This document shows positions 8,461-17,845 of a stretch of DNA of 64,000 nt, one piece after another. The DNA is from UBA4465 sp002292365. GTDB lineage: Bacteria > Bacteroidota > Bacteroidia > Cytophagales > Cyclobacteriaceae. Position numbers and translations under genes: made by a program. A model generated the notes under the pieces. That model had not been told where the DNA came from and did no database searches. It saw nothing but the letters and a program-made list of their open reading frames with translations. Every line of letters starts with the position of its first letter. Position 1 is the stretch's first letter. The DNA is taken from positions 1,178,001 through 1,242,000 of the forward strand of contig CALSQY010000001.1 of assembly GCA_943788615.1 (NCBI GenBank). The letters run 5' to 3'.

Positions 8461-8475
8461 ATGAAAACTATTTGT

Positions 8476-10134
8476 TTATTGGGGTAATGACAATAATTCC
8501 CGCGCACTTTTAAAGGCACTTTCCGTAGGATGCGCTCCTGCAATCATTTGGGCGATGGCTTCGATACGTTCTTCGGCTACCAATTCTTTGATTTTGGTGA
8601 CGGACTTATCGGCACTATGGTCTTTGTAGACAAAGAAGTGAGCCTCTCCTCCGGCGGCAAATTGGGGTAAATGACTAATGGAGATAACCTGATGATTTTT
8701 TGACATGGTTTTCATCATTTTAACCATTTTAATTGCGATTTCTCCCGAAATTCCAGTGTCGATTTCATCGAAAATAAGCGTAGGTAACGCAATTTTATCC
8801 GCGATTAAATATTTTATAGCAAAAATGAGTCGAGACAATTCACCACCAGAGGCGATATTTTTAAGTGATTGTGGAGCGACACCTTTATTGGCTGAAAATT
8901 GAATGGAACATTTGTTGATCCCATTTTTATTAGGTTCAACGACTTCTATTTCAATTTTGACTTGACCATTTTCAATACCAATGTCATGAATGATATCTGT
9001 GATTTCCCGCTCAAAATTAAGAGCTGATTGCTGACGAAGTTTTGAAAGTGCTGTACCCTGTATCATTAGTTGATTCATAGCTAGATCCATTTGCTCTTTT
9101 GATACATTGAGTTTTTCATCAAGATGATCCATTTCATTAAGTTTCTCAGATAATTGCTTCCTCAGATCAATGAGGCCGTTCATTGTATGAAGTTCATGTT
9201 TTTGTTGCAAGCGATAAATTAGTGAGCGTTGTTCGTTAAATTCGGCTATTCTCTGAGGATCGAATTCAATCTGTTCTCGTTTCTCTAGGAGAACTTCAAA
9301 GACATCTTTTAATTCAATTAAAGAGCTTGTGATTCTTCCTTGAGCCTCTTTAAATGTTCTTGACAGACTACTGATAGATATCATTAATGTATCCAATAGT
9401 TCCAGTTGTTTGATTACAGAAAAGTCTTCCTCATCTAATATATGGATCGCCTGAGAGAGCTTTAGTTTAATTTCCTCTGCATGTTGCATGATTGTCAAAT
9501 TTTGCTCTAGCTTTTCTAAATCAATATCATCTAGCCCCGCATCTTCTAATTCTTGAAGATTATGACGTTCATAATCTTGATTCTTTCGAGAGGTAGAATG
9601 CCATAAAACCAACTCTTCATATGTCTTTTTCCGGTGTTGATAGATCTCGTAGGCCCTTTTGTAGGCTTTGAGCTGACCTGCATTAAGTGAAAACTGATCT
9701 AATACGTCAAGTTGGTATTGGTGATTTCCTAGATTTAAGGACTCATTTTGAGAATGGATATCCATGAGTTTTAAAGCAAAGGTTTTGAGTACCTCTAAAT
9801 TTACGGGAGTATCATTGATAAAGGCCCTACTTTTTCCGTTGGGAGAAACCTCTCTACGAATGATGGTCTCCGTTTCATAGTCGAGCTCATGGGTTTCAAA
9901 AAAAGATTGAAGCTCATAGGCAGAGATGTCAAAATGCCCTTCGATTTGGCATTTTTTAGAGGCATCCCATAGGGCTTTACTATCCGCACGACGGCCCATG
10001 AGAAGACCTAAAGCACCCATCATAATTGATTTCCCAGCTCCCGTTTCACCCGTAATGACATTCAATCCCAGAGCAGGGATCAGTTCTAATTTCTTAATTA
10101 AAGCAAAATTAATGATTGAAAGCGATTTGATCAT
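8476..10134 (-). CDS. recN: DNA repair protein RecN
   Basis: RecN is an SMC-like ATPase that acts at double-strand breaks. It begins with the family signature (MIKSLSIINFALI) and a Walker A loop GETGAGKS at residues 29-36. The middle is a long charged coiled coil. The C-terminal part has the ABC signature ASGGELSRL and a Walker B ending in IFDEIDTGISGE. The start is placed at the ATG at 10134 (552 aa, normal length) rather than 27 bases upstream, because the extra nine residues are not family-like and would overlap the preceding gene. It lies five bases after the 69-aa gene in the porD operon. Confidence 0.95.
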   Translation of the reverse strand: MIKSLSIINFALIKKLELIPALGLNVITGETGAGKSIMMGALGLLMGRRADSKALWDASKKCQIEGHFDISAYELQSFFETHELDYETETIIRREVSPNGKSRAFINDTPVNLEVLKTFALKLMDIHSQNESLNLGNHQYQLDVLDQFSLNAGQLKAYKRAYEIYQHRKKTYEELVLWHSTSRKNQDYERHNLQELEDAGLDDIDLEKLEQNLTIMQHAEEIKLKLSQAIHILDEEDFSVIKQLELLDTLMISISSLSRTFKEAQGRITSSLIELKDVFEVLLEKREQIEFDPQRIAEFNEQRSLIYRLQQKHELHTMNGLIDLRKQLSEKLNEMDHLDEKLNVSKEQMDLAMNQLMIQGTALSKLRQQSALNFEREITDIIHDIGIENGQVKIEIEVVEPNKNGINKCSIQFSANKGVAPQSLKNIASGGELSRLIFAIKYLIADKIALPTLIFDEIDTGISGEIAIKMVKMMKTMSKNHQVISISHLPQFAAGGEAHFFVYKDHSADKSVTKIKELVAEERIEAIAQMIAGAHPTESAFKSARELLSLPQ

Positions 10135-10139
10135 ATCGA

Positions 10140-10349
10140 TCAGGTTTGTACATCTCTCCAAACTTCATCCAATTCTGAGCGGAATATGAAGACTTTTTTC
10201 ATAGATGCATTTTGATATAAAATTTTATTTTCTTCAATACTAATCATTTTTCCAAATATTACCGCACCATCTTTGCGCATAAATGTGAGCCATTCTTGAA
10301 AATGAATTTCTAGATCTGATAGAGTTATTTTGACTTGTCGACTGGGCAT
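10140..10349 (-). CDS. Small conserved-context protein of unknown function (69 aa)
   Basis: I do not recognise this protein. It is a 69-aa soluble polypeptide with no signal peptide or membrane segment and a mixed charged/aromatic composition (WLTFMRKDG near residue 20, then a beta-like stretch, then FRSELDEVW). The ATG overlaps the porD stop by one base and the stop lies five bases before recN, so the gene is embedded in a tight operon, which supports its being real. A small nucleic-acid or membrane-assembly accessory role would be a guess. Confidence 0.6.
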   Translation of the reverse strand: MPSRQVKITLSDLEIHFQEWLTFMRKDGAVIFGKMISIEENKILYQNASMKKVFIFRSELDEVWRDVQT

Positions 10350-11245
10350 TATTTAATCATATCTGCAAAATCTGAACGCTTGGTTGCATCAATATTTACA
10401 AGCATATTATAAGTCCGCTTGCGAAGGGATGGATCTCCTTTTGAAAATATTTTACTAAGCTCGTCAGTTTTGGCATCTAGAAAGCTAATGGTAAGTATCG
10501 ATCGGGGCCTTTCTTGGTTGACTTTTAGTACTTTTTGGATACTTTCAGAGATCATTTTTCTGGCCTCTTCAGGATTTTCCAAAAAACGATCCATGCCTTG
10601 TAAGTGATATTGATAACTGGCCTCTCTTATGGGTTTCATTTGAGCATTCAATAAATTCTCTACTAACCAATAGCGATTTCTAATACTATTAAATTGATCC
10701 CATCCCATAAAACCAGTATTTTGGGCGTTGGTCACTACCCGCCATGCCAGATTGAAGTAAGGCTCGCCTCTTAGCCTTCCAAATGAATCATAATCCAAGC
10801 CAATGATGACTAAAGCATAATATGATAGAAGAGAAGAAAGGTTATCAATAAAGCTATTTTCATTATAGATGATGGGCTGTGAATTAACATATTCAAATAC
10901 CCAATCTCTATCACCAAAATTCAATAGGATTGTTTCATGATTGGTGTTAAATACCGGTCTAGAGGAGAGTACCTGTACGGAGGCTTGGTATTGCCCCAAT
11001 GCAGGATCACTTGCGTCTGTCAGTGTGATAACAATATTACAATTAATTCTTTCTTCAACCTTAAATTGATCAGAAGTCCATTTTGTATTATTGAGAAATT
11101 CGCTAAAGGTAATTTCCATTTCGGAAATAGTACTTGGGTCACTACTTTGAATGGCCTGCGCATTGATGATTACACGACAATTCAGTTCTTGACTTAGCAA
11201 TACCGTCGGAATTAAAAAAAAAATTAATGCAGCGAGCTTAAGCAT
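10349..11245 (-). CDS. porD: PorD-like type IX secretion protein (DUF4835)
   Basis: The 298-aa protein matches the DUF4835 family, named PorD where linked to type IX secretion. It has a signal peptide (residues 1-18, ending LLSQ), an N-terminal ELNCRVIINA strand, and the family landmarks WVFEYVNSQPI, a tyrosine-rich SYYALVIIGLDYDSF segment and NLAWRVVTNAQNTGF. Its exact biochemical role is not settled; it is thought to act in the envelope. It overlaps the 3' end of coaBC by eight bases and the small downstream gene by one, so it is co-translated with housekeeping genes. The type IX-sorted protein at 42212 shows that the organism uses this secretion route. Confidence 0.85.
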   Translation of the reverse strand: MLKLAALIFFLIPTVLLSQELNCRVIINAQAIQSSDPSTISEMEITFSEFLNNTKWTSDQFKVEERINCNIVITLTDASDPALGQYQASVQVLSSRPVFNTNHETILLNFGDRDWVFEYVNSQPIIYNENSFIDNLSSLLSYYALVIIGLDYDSFGRLRGEPYFNLAWRVVTNAQNTGFMGWDQFNSIRNRYWLVENLLNAQMKPIREASYQYHLQGMDRFLENPEEARKMISESIQKVLKVNQERPRSILTISFLDAKTDELSKIFSKGDPSLRKRTYNMLVNIDATKRSDFADMIK

Positions 11246-12431
11246 AGCTTTCCATTATTTTCAAAATATCTTGAGCAACTTCTTTTTTATCCTTTAAATC
11301 AAAAGAAAATCGTTTTTCAAAGCGATCATAAATGGTGACTTTATTGGTATCTTGACCAAAACCGACACCAATATCTTGTAACGAATTTAGAACAATAAGA
11401 TCTAAATTTTTACGATTTATTTTCGCTTTAGCAGAGGCCTCTTCGTTATGGGTTTCTAGGGCAAATCCAACATGGATTTGTTTTTCAGTTTTTAGTTTAC
11501 CCAATTCATGAGCAATGTCTGGATTTTCAATCAAGGTTATTTTTAGAGGATTACCATCCTTTTTATGCTTTTTTTCAAACGGCTCGCTGGGTTTGTAATC
11601 GGCTACTGCAGCAGTAAAAACCGCAAAGTCGATCTCTACATATTGCTGAATACATGCATCCAGCATTTCATTAGTAGATGTGACCTTTATGACCTTGATG
11701 TCAGTGTGTTTAGGGTAATCTTTTACAGGACCAGAAATAAATACAACTTGAGCCCCTTGCTCAGCAAATAAAGTGGCCAAGGCATGTCCCATTTTACCAG
11801 AAGAATGATTTCCAATAAACCTAACTGAGTCAATAGCCTCATAGGTAGGGCCGGAGGTAATCAATACTTTTTTATTGTGAAAGGGTCCTATTTTGAAATG
11901 AGCTTCCAGAATATTAATGATGGTTTCTGGCGCAGCCATTCTTCCTTTTCCGTTCAGACCACTGGCAAGTTCGCCTACATCAGAGGCAATGAGTTGGTTT
12001 CCACGTGATACCAGTAGATTAATATTTTTTTGAGTTGCTGGATGCGCCAACATGTCTAGATCCATTGCTGGAGCGAAATATACAGGACATCTTGCCGAAA
12101 GAAAGACAGACAATAGAAAATTATCACATAGACCTTGTGCCATTTTTGAGAGGGTATGAGCCGAGGCCGGTGCAATGATCAGCACATCTGCCCAAAGACC
12201 GAGAGCAACATGATTGTGCCATTCTTCTGAATTGTTCTTATAAAAAGAGGTATAGATGGGTCGTTTCGATAGGGTGGATAGGGTGGTAGGGGTAACAAAT
12301 TTTTTGGCACTTTCCGTCATAATGACCCGTACCTCAGCTTGCTCTTTCATTAAAAGCCGTACAATCAATGCTGATTTGTAAGCTGCAATAGATCCGCTAA
12401 CGGCTAAAAGAATTTTTTTTCCTGCCAGCAT
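11238..12431 (-). CDS. coaBC: Bifunctional phosphopantothenoylcysteine decarboxylase / phosphopantothenate-cysteine ligase
   Basis: CoaBC makes 4'-phosphopantetheine for coenzyme A. The N-terminal flavoprotein (CoaC) half starts MLAGKKILLAVSGSIAAYK and includes the PAMDLDM motif; the CoaB half follows from about residue 180, with VLITSGPTYEAID, NHSSGKMG and FTAAVADY. I chose the ATG at 12431 (397 aa) over the TTG at 12443 because family members begin at this ML-GKK position. The gene lies between rpoZ and porD in a compact minus-strand operon. Confidence 0.95.
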   Translation of the reverse strand: MLAGKKILLAVSGSIAAYKSALIVRLLMKEQAEVRVIMTESAKKFVTPTTLSTLSKRPIYTSFYKNNSEEWHNHVALGLWADVLIIAPASAHTLSKMAQGLCDNFLLSVFLSARCPVYFAPAMDLDMLAHPATQKNINLLVSRGNQLIASDVGELASGLNGKGRMAAPETIINILEAHFKIGPFHNKKVLITSGPTYEAIDSVRFIGNHSSGKMGHALATLFAEQGAQVVFISGPVKDYPKHTDIKVIKVTSTNEMLDACIQQYVEIDFAVFTAAVADYKPSEPFEKKHKKDGNPLKITLIENPDIAHELGKLKTEKQIHVGFALETHNEEASAKAKINRKNLDLIVLNSLQDIGVGFGQDTNKVTIYDRFEKRFSFDLKDKKEVAQDILKIMESYA

Positions 12432-12444
12432 AGGCTTGGGCAAG

Positions 12445-12771
12445 TTATAATTTTATGCCCTCTGCGTCATTTTCATCCCGTCTTCTGAATATTACCTCAT
12501 CGTTGAGGAATTCCTCGGTCGCTGTGGTAGTTGGCTTTGGCATCCGCTCGTAAAATTTAGATATTTCAATTTGTTCTCTGTTTTCAAAAATTTCCTCTAG
12601 ATTATCAACGGTAGAGGCAAATTCAGCCAATTTTCCATTCAATTCCTCTTTCTGAATGCTTGAGATTTGTCGGGCACGTTTGCCTATGATTACCAAAGAT
12701 TCATATATATTTTCTGTAGGTTCTGATAGTAAAGAACTCTCTATTGTTTTGAGTGATGCGTCCGAAGCCAT
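12445..12771 (-). CDS. rpoZ: DNA-directed RNA polymerase omega subunit
   Basis: This 108-aa protein is the Rpb6/omega-like subunit in its Bacteroidota form. The recognisable core is NIYESLVIIGKRARQIS (about residues 20-36), which contacts the beta' subunit; the C-terminal part is acidic and variable. Omega helps assemble RNA polymerase and is a site of ppGpp action in some bacteria. It sits between bamD (14 bases upstream) and coaBC, the usual order in this phylum, which strengthens the call. Confidence 0.88.
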   Translation of the reverse strand: MASDASLKTIESSLLSEPTENIYESLVIIGKRARQISSIQKEELNGKLAEFASTVDNLEEIFENREQIEISKFYERMPKPTTTATEEFLNDEVIFRRRDENDAEGIKL

Positions 12772-12785
12772 AATCTATAAATATT

Positions 12786-13592
12786 TCAAAGATCAAATTT
12801 AGATAAAAAATTTGTACAATTCACATAATATTCTTCTGCTTCTTTTAAAAAATTACTGTTAGGATATTTATCAACGAAAGTTTGATACTTATCTACACAA
12901 GATTTAAAACGTTTATTTTGTACCGAACGAATGCTGGCTTGCGCATAGTCATGTGCTGTCTTGATGGTCAAGAAGAAAGCCTCTTCTTGAAAAGAAGAAC
13001 CTGGGAATTCCTTGATGAAATCTTCTAAAGTTACGATGGCCGCCTCATATTTTCGTAGTTTAAGATATAATCTTGCATTTTCAAATTCTTTTTTTTCCAG
13101 TTTAAGTTCTAGTTCGTTAACAATTCCTCCTGCATTTTTCGCAAATTTTGAAGTGGGGTATTGATTGATGAAGTTCTGCATCACATTGATAGCTTCATAG
13201 CTCGGCGTTTGGTCTAAATCATATTCTGGCGATTGCATGTAGAGCGAGTAGCCAAACATATAATTGGCCTCAAGTGCTAAATCACTCCGGGAATAAACTT
13301 CCAAGAAGGTTTGAAAATAATGGGCGCTCAGAATAAATAAATCTTGGTAGTAGTGCGCGTAGGCATAAAAGAAATTGGCCAATTCGGCTTCCTTGGTACC
13401 TCGAATAATAGGGAGTATATCATCGAAAAGACCAATAGCTCTGGCAAAATCCTTTTTTTCATAATATTTCATGGCTGCCTCGTATTTCGGCTGCCAATCA
13501 CTAGTTTTACGTAATTTCTGGTACTCAGTACAACTCGTAATGAAAAAGCATAAAAGGCCTATTAGAGATATTTTGATATAAATTTTGATCAT
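12786..13592 (-). CDS. bamD: Outer-membrane assembly lipoprotein BamD
   Basis: BamD is the essential lipoprotein partner of BamA in outer-membrane protein insertion. The 268-aa protein has a lipoprotein signal with the modified cysteine at Cys21 (FFITSC) and several TPR-like helix pairs, from about YEAAMKYYEKKDFARAIGLF (39-58) to the end. It heads the operon bamD-rpoZ-coaBC-porD-69aa-recN and has its own promoter-like box at 13612-13619. Length is close to the family norm. Confidence 0.92.
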   Translation of the reverse strand: MIKIYIKISLIGLLCFFITSCTEYQKLRKTSDWQPKYEAAMKYYEKKDFARAIGLFDDILPIIRGTKEAELANFFYAYAHYYQDLFILSAHYFQTFLEVYSRSDLALEANYMFGYSLYMQSPEYDLDQTPSYEAINVMQNFINQYPTSKFAKNAGGIVNELELKLEKKEFENARLYLKLRKYEAAIVTLEDFIKEFPGSSFQEEAFFLTIKTAHDYAQASIRSVQNKRFKSCVDKYQTFVDKYPNSNFLKEAEEYYVNCTNFLSKFDL

Positions 13593-13611
13593 TTTTTAAA
13601 AAATATTATTG

Positions 13612-13619
13612 CAAAAGTA
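13612..13619 (-). promoter_or_regulatory. -7 promoter box for the bamD operon
   Basis: Minus-strand TACTTTTG, followed by C, matches TAnnTTTG exactly and lies 19 bases before the bamD ATG. A TTTT run lies upstream on the minus strand but at short spacing. Confidence 0.45.
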
Positions 13620-13641
13620 ATGCACTATTTTAATAAAAGCA

Positions 13642-15267
13642 TTAATTAAATTCGCCTTGTATTTTCTTGTCTTTTTTTCTTTCCTGAAGTTTCTTATTAT
13701 TACCCTTTCTATCTTGTTCCTCGGATTTAATTTTTTCTTCAAGATTATTTGAGGGGACCAAAATGTCGTCAAAAATGGGTTTTACAAAAATATCTTGAAG
13801 AGAAGGTCTTCGATCAATCATCCAGTTGAAGTCATCCAGTGTTTTGTCTGCTTCTGTAATCATGTGTGGGGGTAAAAATCGACCCTCTGGAGATTTATAT
13901 AATGTAAAGTTATTAATTTGATTGTTGAGAAAACGAATGGTCATATTACTTGTGAGCATTTTATTGATCCCTAATAAAACCGTATCTGTTTCATCCATTG
14001 AATGAAATAGACTTTCACAATTACCATTAATATCAATGTAGTTTAAGCGTTTTTTGAAGAAATAGATGTTCATCAGTCTTCCTTTTATTTGATTGAAATT
14101 ACTGACTGAATCTTGGGTGATCAGAAATGCATTTCGTTTTAAGTCCATTTTTTCTATGCTGCTGTCGTTAAGGAAGACGGCGATTGTATCTGACAGAACT
14201 TGATTTTTTCCTGTCCATAAAACAGGATTTCGATAAAGCATTATAATAGAATCAGCCAAAAAATAAGCGGAAGAATCGGCAATGCCTTGGACATTCATTT
14301 TAAATATCCTGATGTCTGGGTAGGCCAATATTCTCCTAACAGAGTCATATTCACTTTCGATGGCCATCATCGTATCTGCAGCTATGTAAAAGGTATCTAA
14401 TTTCATAATCTTTTTCATGATAGCATTACCATAAATTTTGCTGTAGCCATTGACCTTATCATGATAGCCTTCATCGCCGAGTAGGATAAGATTATTTTCT
14501 TTTGAAGTAAGTTTTACGTTACCCTCACCTAAATAATACTGGTTAATATCATCAAAAAATAATTTATCACCATCTAGTATATATTCGGAGGTTTCAATAT
14601 TTCCAGATGATATTTTTGTTTGACTGATTTCCGTTCGGAATTCACCCCCGTCAGCATATATTGTCGTACCCTCTTTATTGATGATCTCGGTAGGACCAAA
14701 GCTGTAAGCTATTTTGGTAAGTGTATTGTATCTCAGGGTATCAGTTTTTAAGATAAACTCTGGAGACTGCAAAACTACTGACTGATAAAATCTGGCGACA
14801 TTTTCCTTGGCATAAAAATAACCTAATGTACTTGAAAGAATATTGGTGGTATCAATCAATTGTCCTCCATTGTAGTAATAGGCGACTTCGGTGTCTAAGC
14901 TGTAATCTAAATGGTCAGTATAGAGTTCCTGATATCCCCGCTTGTAAATCACGTCTTCTCGAAGTTGAGCGATGCGATCTTCTCCTTGATATAGGAGTCG
15001 ATCGGAAGTGACGACAGTTGAATCATTGATAATTTTCACATGGTCGTAAGCCCTCATTTGATTTTCGGCTTTTATATAAATGGCACTGTCGCAGTAAACA
15101 GTAGTCTCTTTCTGAATAAATACCACACTGTCAATAAGATATCTTATCGATTGACCCTCTTTTCGAACTACTTCCTGCTTACCTTTGGCGGTATATTTAA
15201 TTCTCTTCTGGGCCATAGATGCCAAAGAGAGGAGGAGTAACATAAATAATATAAGGTAGTTTCGCAT
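13642..15267 (-). CDS. OstA-like (LptA-type) lipopolysaccharide-transport protein
   Basis: A 541-aa exported protein with a signal peptide (residues 1-19, ending SMAQ) followed by the OstA-like beta-jellyroll that bridges lipopolysaccharide across the periplasm. Repeated motifs of the fold are visible: VYCDSAIYIKAENQM, VVTSDRLLYQG, LYTDHLDYSLDTEVAYYYNGG and LKTDTLRYNT. It is far longer than enterobacterial LptA (about 185 aa) but of the usual size for the Bacteroidota OstA-like family. The C-terminus is lysine-rich and probably disordered. It precedes bamD on the same strand by 49 bp; each has its own -7 box. Confidence 0.85.
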   Translation of the reverse strand: MRNYLILFMLLLLSLASMAQKRIKYTAKGKQEVVRKEGQSIRYLIDSVVFIQKETTVYCDSAIYIKAENQMRAYDHVKIINDSTVVTSDRLLYQGEDRIAQLREDVIYKRGYQELYTDHLDYSLDTEVAYYYNGGQLIDTTNILSSTLGYFYAKENVARFYQSVVLQSPEFILKTDTLRYNTLTKIAYSFGPTEIINKEGTTIYADGGEFRTEISQTKISSGNIETSEYILDGDKLFFDDINQYYLGEGNVKLTSKENNLILLGDEGYHDKVNGYSKIYGNAIMKKIMKLDTFYIAADTMMAIESEYDSVRRILAYPDIRIFKMNVQGIADSSAYFLADSIIMLYRNPVLWTGKNQVLSDTIAVFLNDSSIEKMDLKRNAFLITQDSVSNFNQIKGRLMNIYFFKKRLNYIDINGNCESLFHSMDETDTVLLGINKMLTSNMTIRFLNNQINNFTLYKSPEGRFLPPHMITEADKTLDDFNWMIDRRPSLQDIFVKPIFDDILVPSNNLEEKIKSEEQDRKGNNKKLQERKKDKKIQGEFN

Positions 15268-15285
15268 CTCAACTTAAATGGTCTG

Positions 15286-15293
15286 CAAAAGTA
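15286..15293 (-). promoter_or_regulatory. -7 promoter box for the OstA-like gene
   Basis: Minus-strand TACTTTTG followed by C, the same octamer as upstream of bamD and rlmD, 18 bases before the ATG. It lies in the 60-bp divergent gap to tilS. Confidence 0.45.
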
Positions 15294-15327
15294 ATATATA
15301 TAATGACAGAAAAATAGCGTTAATTTT

Positions 15328-16674
15328 ATGTTGGCAAAATTAAAAGCTCATATTGAATCTCATCATTTATTTAGTACCCAAGACCGGCTGCTTTTAGGGG
15401 TAAGCGCTGGAGTTGATTCTATCGTGCTTGCGCATTTGTTAAAGGAGCTATCCTTCGACTTTTTTATTGCCCACATGAATTTTGGACTTCGAGGTCAGGA
15501 ATCAGATTTGGATGCTGATTTTGTTGAGCAATGGGGCCGAAATCATGGGATTATTACTCACATTTTGAAGGCGGATACAGAGGTCTATGCAAAAAAAAAT
15601 AAGGTATCGATGCAAATGGCTGCCCGATCATTGCGTTATGATTGGTTTTCCGAGTTGGCTTCTTTGCATAAATGTTCGGCTGTATTAACAGCGCATCATG
15701 CTGATGATAACTTAGAGACGGTTTTACTTAATTTAACCAAAGGAACGGGTATTCGAGGTTTAAGAGGTATGAAAATACAACAGGGGCTTTTGGTACGTCC
15801 TTTATTAATTTTTGACAAGCAAGAAATAATAAGTTTTGCACAGAATCGGTGTATTTTTTGGCGTGAAGATGTGTCTAACGCGAGCAATAAGTATGTGCGT
15901 AATAAGATTCGTAATCAAGTATTGCCTGTTCTAAAAGAGCTCAATCCTTCAGTTTTAAAAACTTTTGAGGACACGCAAGCTCGTCTCATCGGCACTGAAA
16001 TGTTACTCGATCAAAAAGTTTCAGACCTGAAGGCACAATATTTCAAATCCGGGAGAATAGATTGTTTGGACGTGTCTTGGGTTCGAGATCATCCATTGGA
16101 TAGTTTGTTGCTTTTTGAATTACTTGAAAGTTATCAGTTGGGCTATGCGCAATTCAAGCAGATTTTTAGATCAGTGGTTCAGAATCATCCGGCCATGTTT
16201 TATTGGGATGCATACCAATTGAACGTAGATAGGCATAAAGTTTGGATTGGGACAACAGATCAGATCATTGATCCATCGGCAAGAAGGACCATCGCTAATG
16301 AATTGGAAGCGGTTGCATTTTATGATTATCAGTTTACATTTAATCTTATTTCATCGACTACTGAACCAGTTGATAAAAGTTTGAATATTGTTTATTTGGA
16401 TATGGAGAAATTGACTTTTCCACTTACCCTTAGAAAATGGAAAAAAGGAGATTATTTTTATCCCTTGGGTATGACTCAAAAGAAAAAAGTCAGTGACTTT
16501 TTGATAGATCAAAAAATTCCTATTATCAGGAAGGAAAGTCTTTTAATCTTGACCTCTAAACAAGAAATTTGCTGGCTTGTTGGTCTACGCATTGACAATC
16601 GATTCCGGTTGAACAATTCAACCAAAGACATTTTAAGCATCGAGATGAAAGATTTGAAGGGAAATGATGGATAG
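15328..16674 (+). CDS. tilS: tRNA(Ile)-lysidine synthase
   Basis: TilS converts cytidine-34 of the AUA-reading tRNA-Ile to lysidine. The PP-loop that binds ATP is at residues 25-31 (VSAGVDS, a variant of SGGxDS) and is followed by LTAHHADDNLETVLLNL. The C-terminal segment (LTLRKWKKGDYFYPLGM) is the tRNA-binding substrate domain. At 448 aa it is normal for the family. It is transcribed divergently from the OstA-like gene and followed by mdh after 144 bp. Confidence 0.95.
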   Translation: MLAKLKAHIESHHLFSTQDRLLLGVSAGVDSIVLAHLLKELSFDFFIAHMNFGLRGQESDLDADFVEQWGRNHGIITHILKADTEVYAKKNKVSMQMAARSLRYDWFSELASLHKCSAVLTAHHADDNLETVLLNLTKGTGIRGLRGMKIQQGLLVRPLLIFDKQEIISFAQNRCIFWREDVSNASNKYVRNKIRNQVLPVLKELNPSVLKTFEDTQARLIGTEMLLDQKVSDLKAQYFKSGRIDCLDVSWVRDHPLDSLLLFELLESYQLGYAQFKQIFRSVVQNHPAMFYWDAYQLNVDRHKVWIGTTDQIIDPSARRTIANELEAVAFYDYQFTFNLISSTTEPVDKSLNIVYLDMEKLTFPLTLRKWKKGDYFYPLGMTQKKKVSDFLIDQKIPIIRKESLLILTSKQEICWLVGLRIDNRFRLNNSTKDILSIEMKDLKGNDG

Positions 16675-16766
16675 TAAAACATAAATGCGTAGTGCTTTCA
16701 GAGTTTTTGTTGGCATTTAAATTTGTGATATCAGTAGCATTACTTTTCTATTAATACCGTGGCGTG

Positions 16767-16793
16767 TAACTTTGCACAGCCAATTTATTGGCT
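16767..16793 (+). promoter_or_regulatory. mdh promoter with palindrome at the predicted start
   Basis: TAACTTTG (16767-16774) is an exact -7 match; TTTT at 16744-16747 is a near-match -33 box 19 bp upstream. Directly downstream lies a palindrome, AGCCAAT-TT-ATTGGCT (16778-16793), at or just after the predicted transcription start. It could be an operator or a 5' mRNA stem. Confidence 0.5.
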
Positions 16794-16818
16794 TAATTGT
16801 TAAACTAAAAAAAAATAA

Positions 16819-17757
16819 ATGAAGGTTACCATTGTTGGAGCAGGAGCAGTTGGAGCTACTTGTGCAGAAAATATTACCCGCAAAGAATTGTGCGAAGAAG
16901 TGGTTCTCTTGGATATTAAGGAAGGCCTTGCAGAAGGTAAAGCCATGGATATGAATCAGTGTGCTACTTTAAATGGGTTCAATACAAAGGTAATTGGATC
17001 TACCAATGATTATGTTGCCACCGCCGATTCTGAGGTAGTAGTCATCACCTCTGGTATCCCAAGAAAACCCGGAATGACACGTGAGGAATTAATTGGCACC
17101 AATGCCGGTATCGTTCAAACGGTAACAGAAAATATACTAAAGTACTCACCAAATACCATTATCATCGTCATTTCAAATCCCATGGACACTATGACTTACC
17201 TGAGTGTGAAGGCCAGTGGTTTACCTAAAGAGCGAGTCATCGGTATGGGTGGATTGTTGGACAGCAGCAGATTTAAGTATCGTTTGAGTGAAGCCATCGG
17301 TTGTTCGCCATTGGATTTGCAAGCAGTGGTCATTGGGGGGCATGGTGACACCACAATGATTCCTTTAATTAAGCATGCTACCTACAACAGTACGCCCGTC
17401 ACCCATTTTTTAACGGAAGATGAGCAGGCAAAAGTAGTTAAAGAAACCATGCTAGGTGGTGCAACTTTGACCAAACTCATAGGAACTTCTGCTTGGTATG
17501 CACCGGGTGCTGCTGGAGCGTTTTTAGTGGAGAGTATTGTACGTGATCAGAAAAAATTATTTTCCTCATGTGTATATCTTGATGGTGAATATGGACAATC
17601 TGATATTTGTATTGGCGTGCCAACAATCATTGGTAAAAATGGATTAGAAAAGATCATCGATTATCATTTAGATTCAGCCGAAAAAGTCAAATTTGACGTC
17701 AGTGCCCTTGCGGTACGCAATATGAATGCTGCCCTGAGGGATCTTAACTTAATATAA
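16819..17757 (+). CDS. mdh: Malate dehydrogenase
   Basis: NAD-dependent malate dehydrogenase of the citric-acid cycle, in the lactate-dehydrogenase-like branch. The 312-aa protein starts with the Rossmann loop VGAGAVGA and Asp32 (LLDI), which selects NAD. The substrate loop has Arg82 and Arg88 (PRKPGMTREE), the arginine marking malate rather than lactate specificity. Arg151 binds substrate and His175 (IGGHGD) is the catalytic base. It is monocistronic, with its own promoter and a bidirectional terminator after it. Confidence 0.96.
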   Translation: MKVTIVGAGAVGATCAENITRKELCEEVVLLDIKEGLAEGKAMDMNQCATLNGFNTKVIGSTNDYVATADSEVVVITSGIPRKPGMTREELIGTNAGIVQTVTENILKYSPNTIIIVISNPMDTMTYLSVKASGLPKERVIGMGGLLDSSRFKYRLSEAIGCSPLDLQAVVIGGHGDTTMIPLIKHATYNSTPVTHFLTEDEQAKVVKETMLGGATLTKLIGTSAWYAPGAAGAFLVESIVRDQKKLFSSCVYLDGEYGQSDICIGVPTIIGKNGLEKIIDYHLDSAEKVKFDVSALAVRNMNAALRDLNLI

Positions 17758-17773
17758 ATTACGATTAGTTTAG

Positions 17774-17815
17774 AAAGTGGATAAAAAGCCGTCTCAACGA
17801 GTTTTTATCCACTTT
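17774..17815. terminator. Bidirectional intrinsic terminator
   Basis: Perfect 14-bp inverted repeat (17774-17787 and 17802-17815) around a 14-nt loop, with five A and five T at the inner ends of the arms. It lies between the convergent mdh and aldo/keto reductase genes, 17 and 31 bp from their stops, and can serve both. Confidence 0.7.
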
Positions 17816-17845
17816 AAGTAGCGGAGGCCAAGAAAACAGGTTCGG

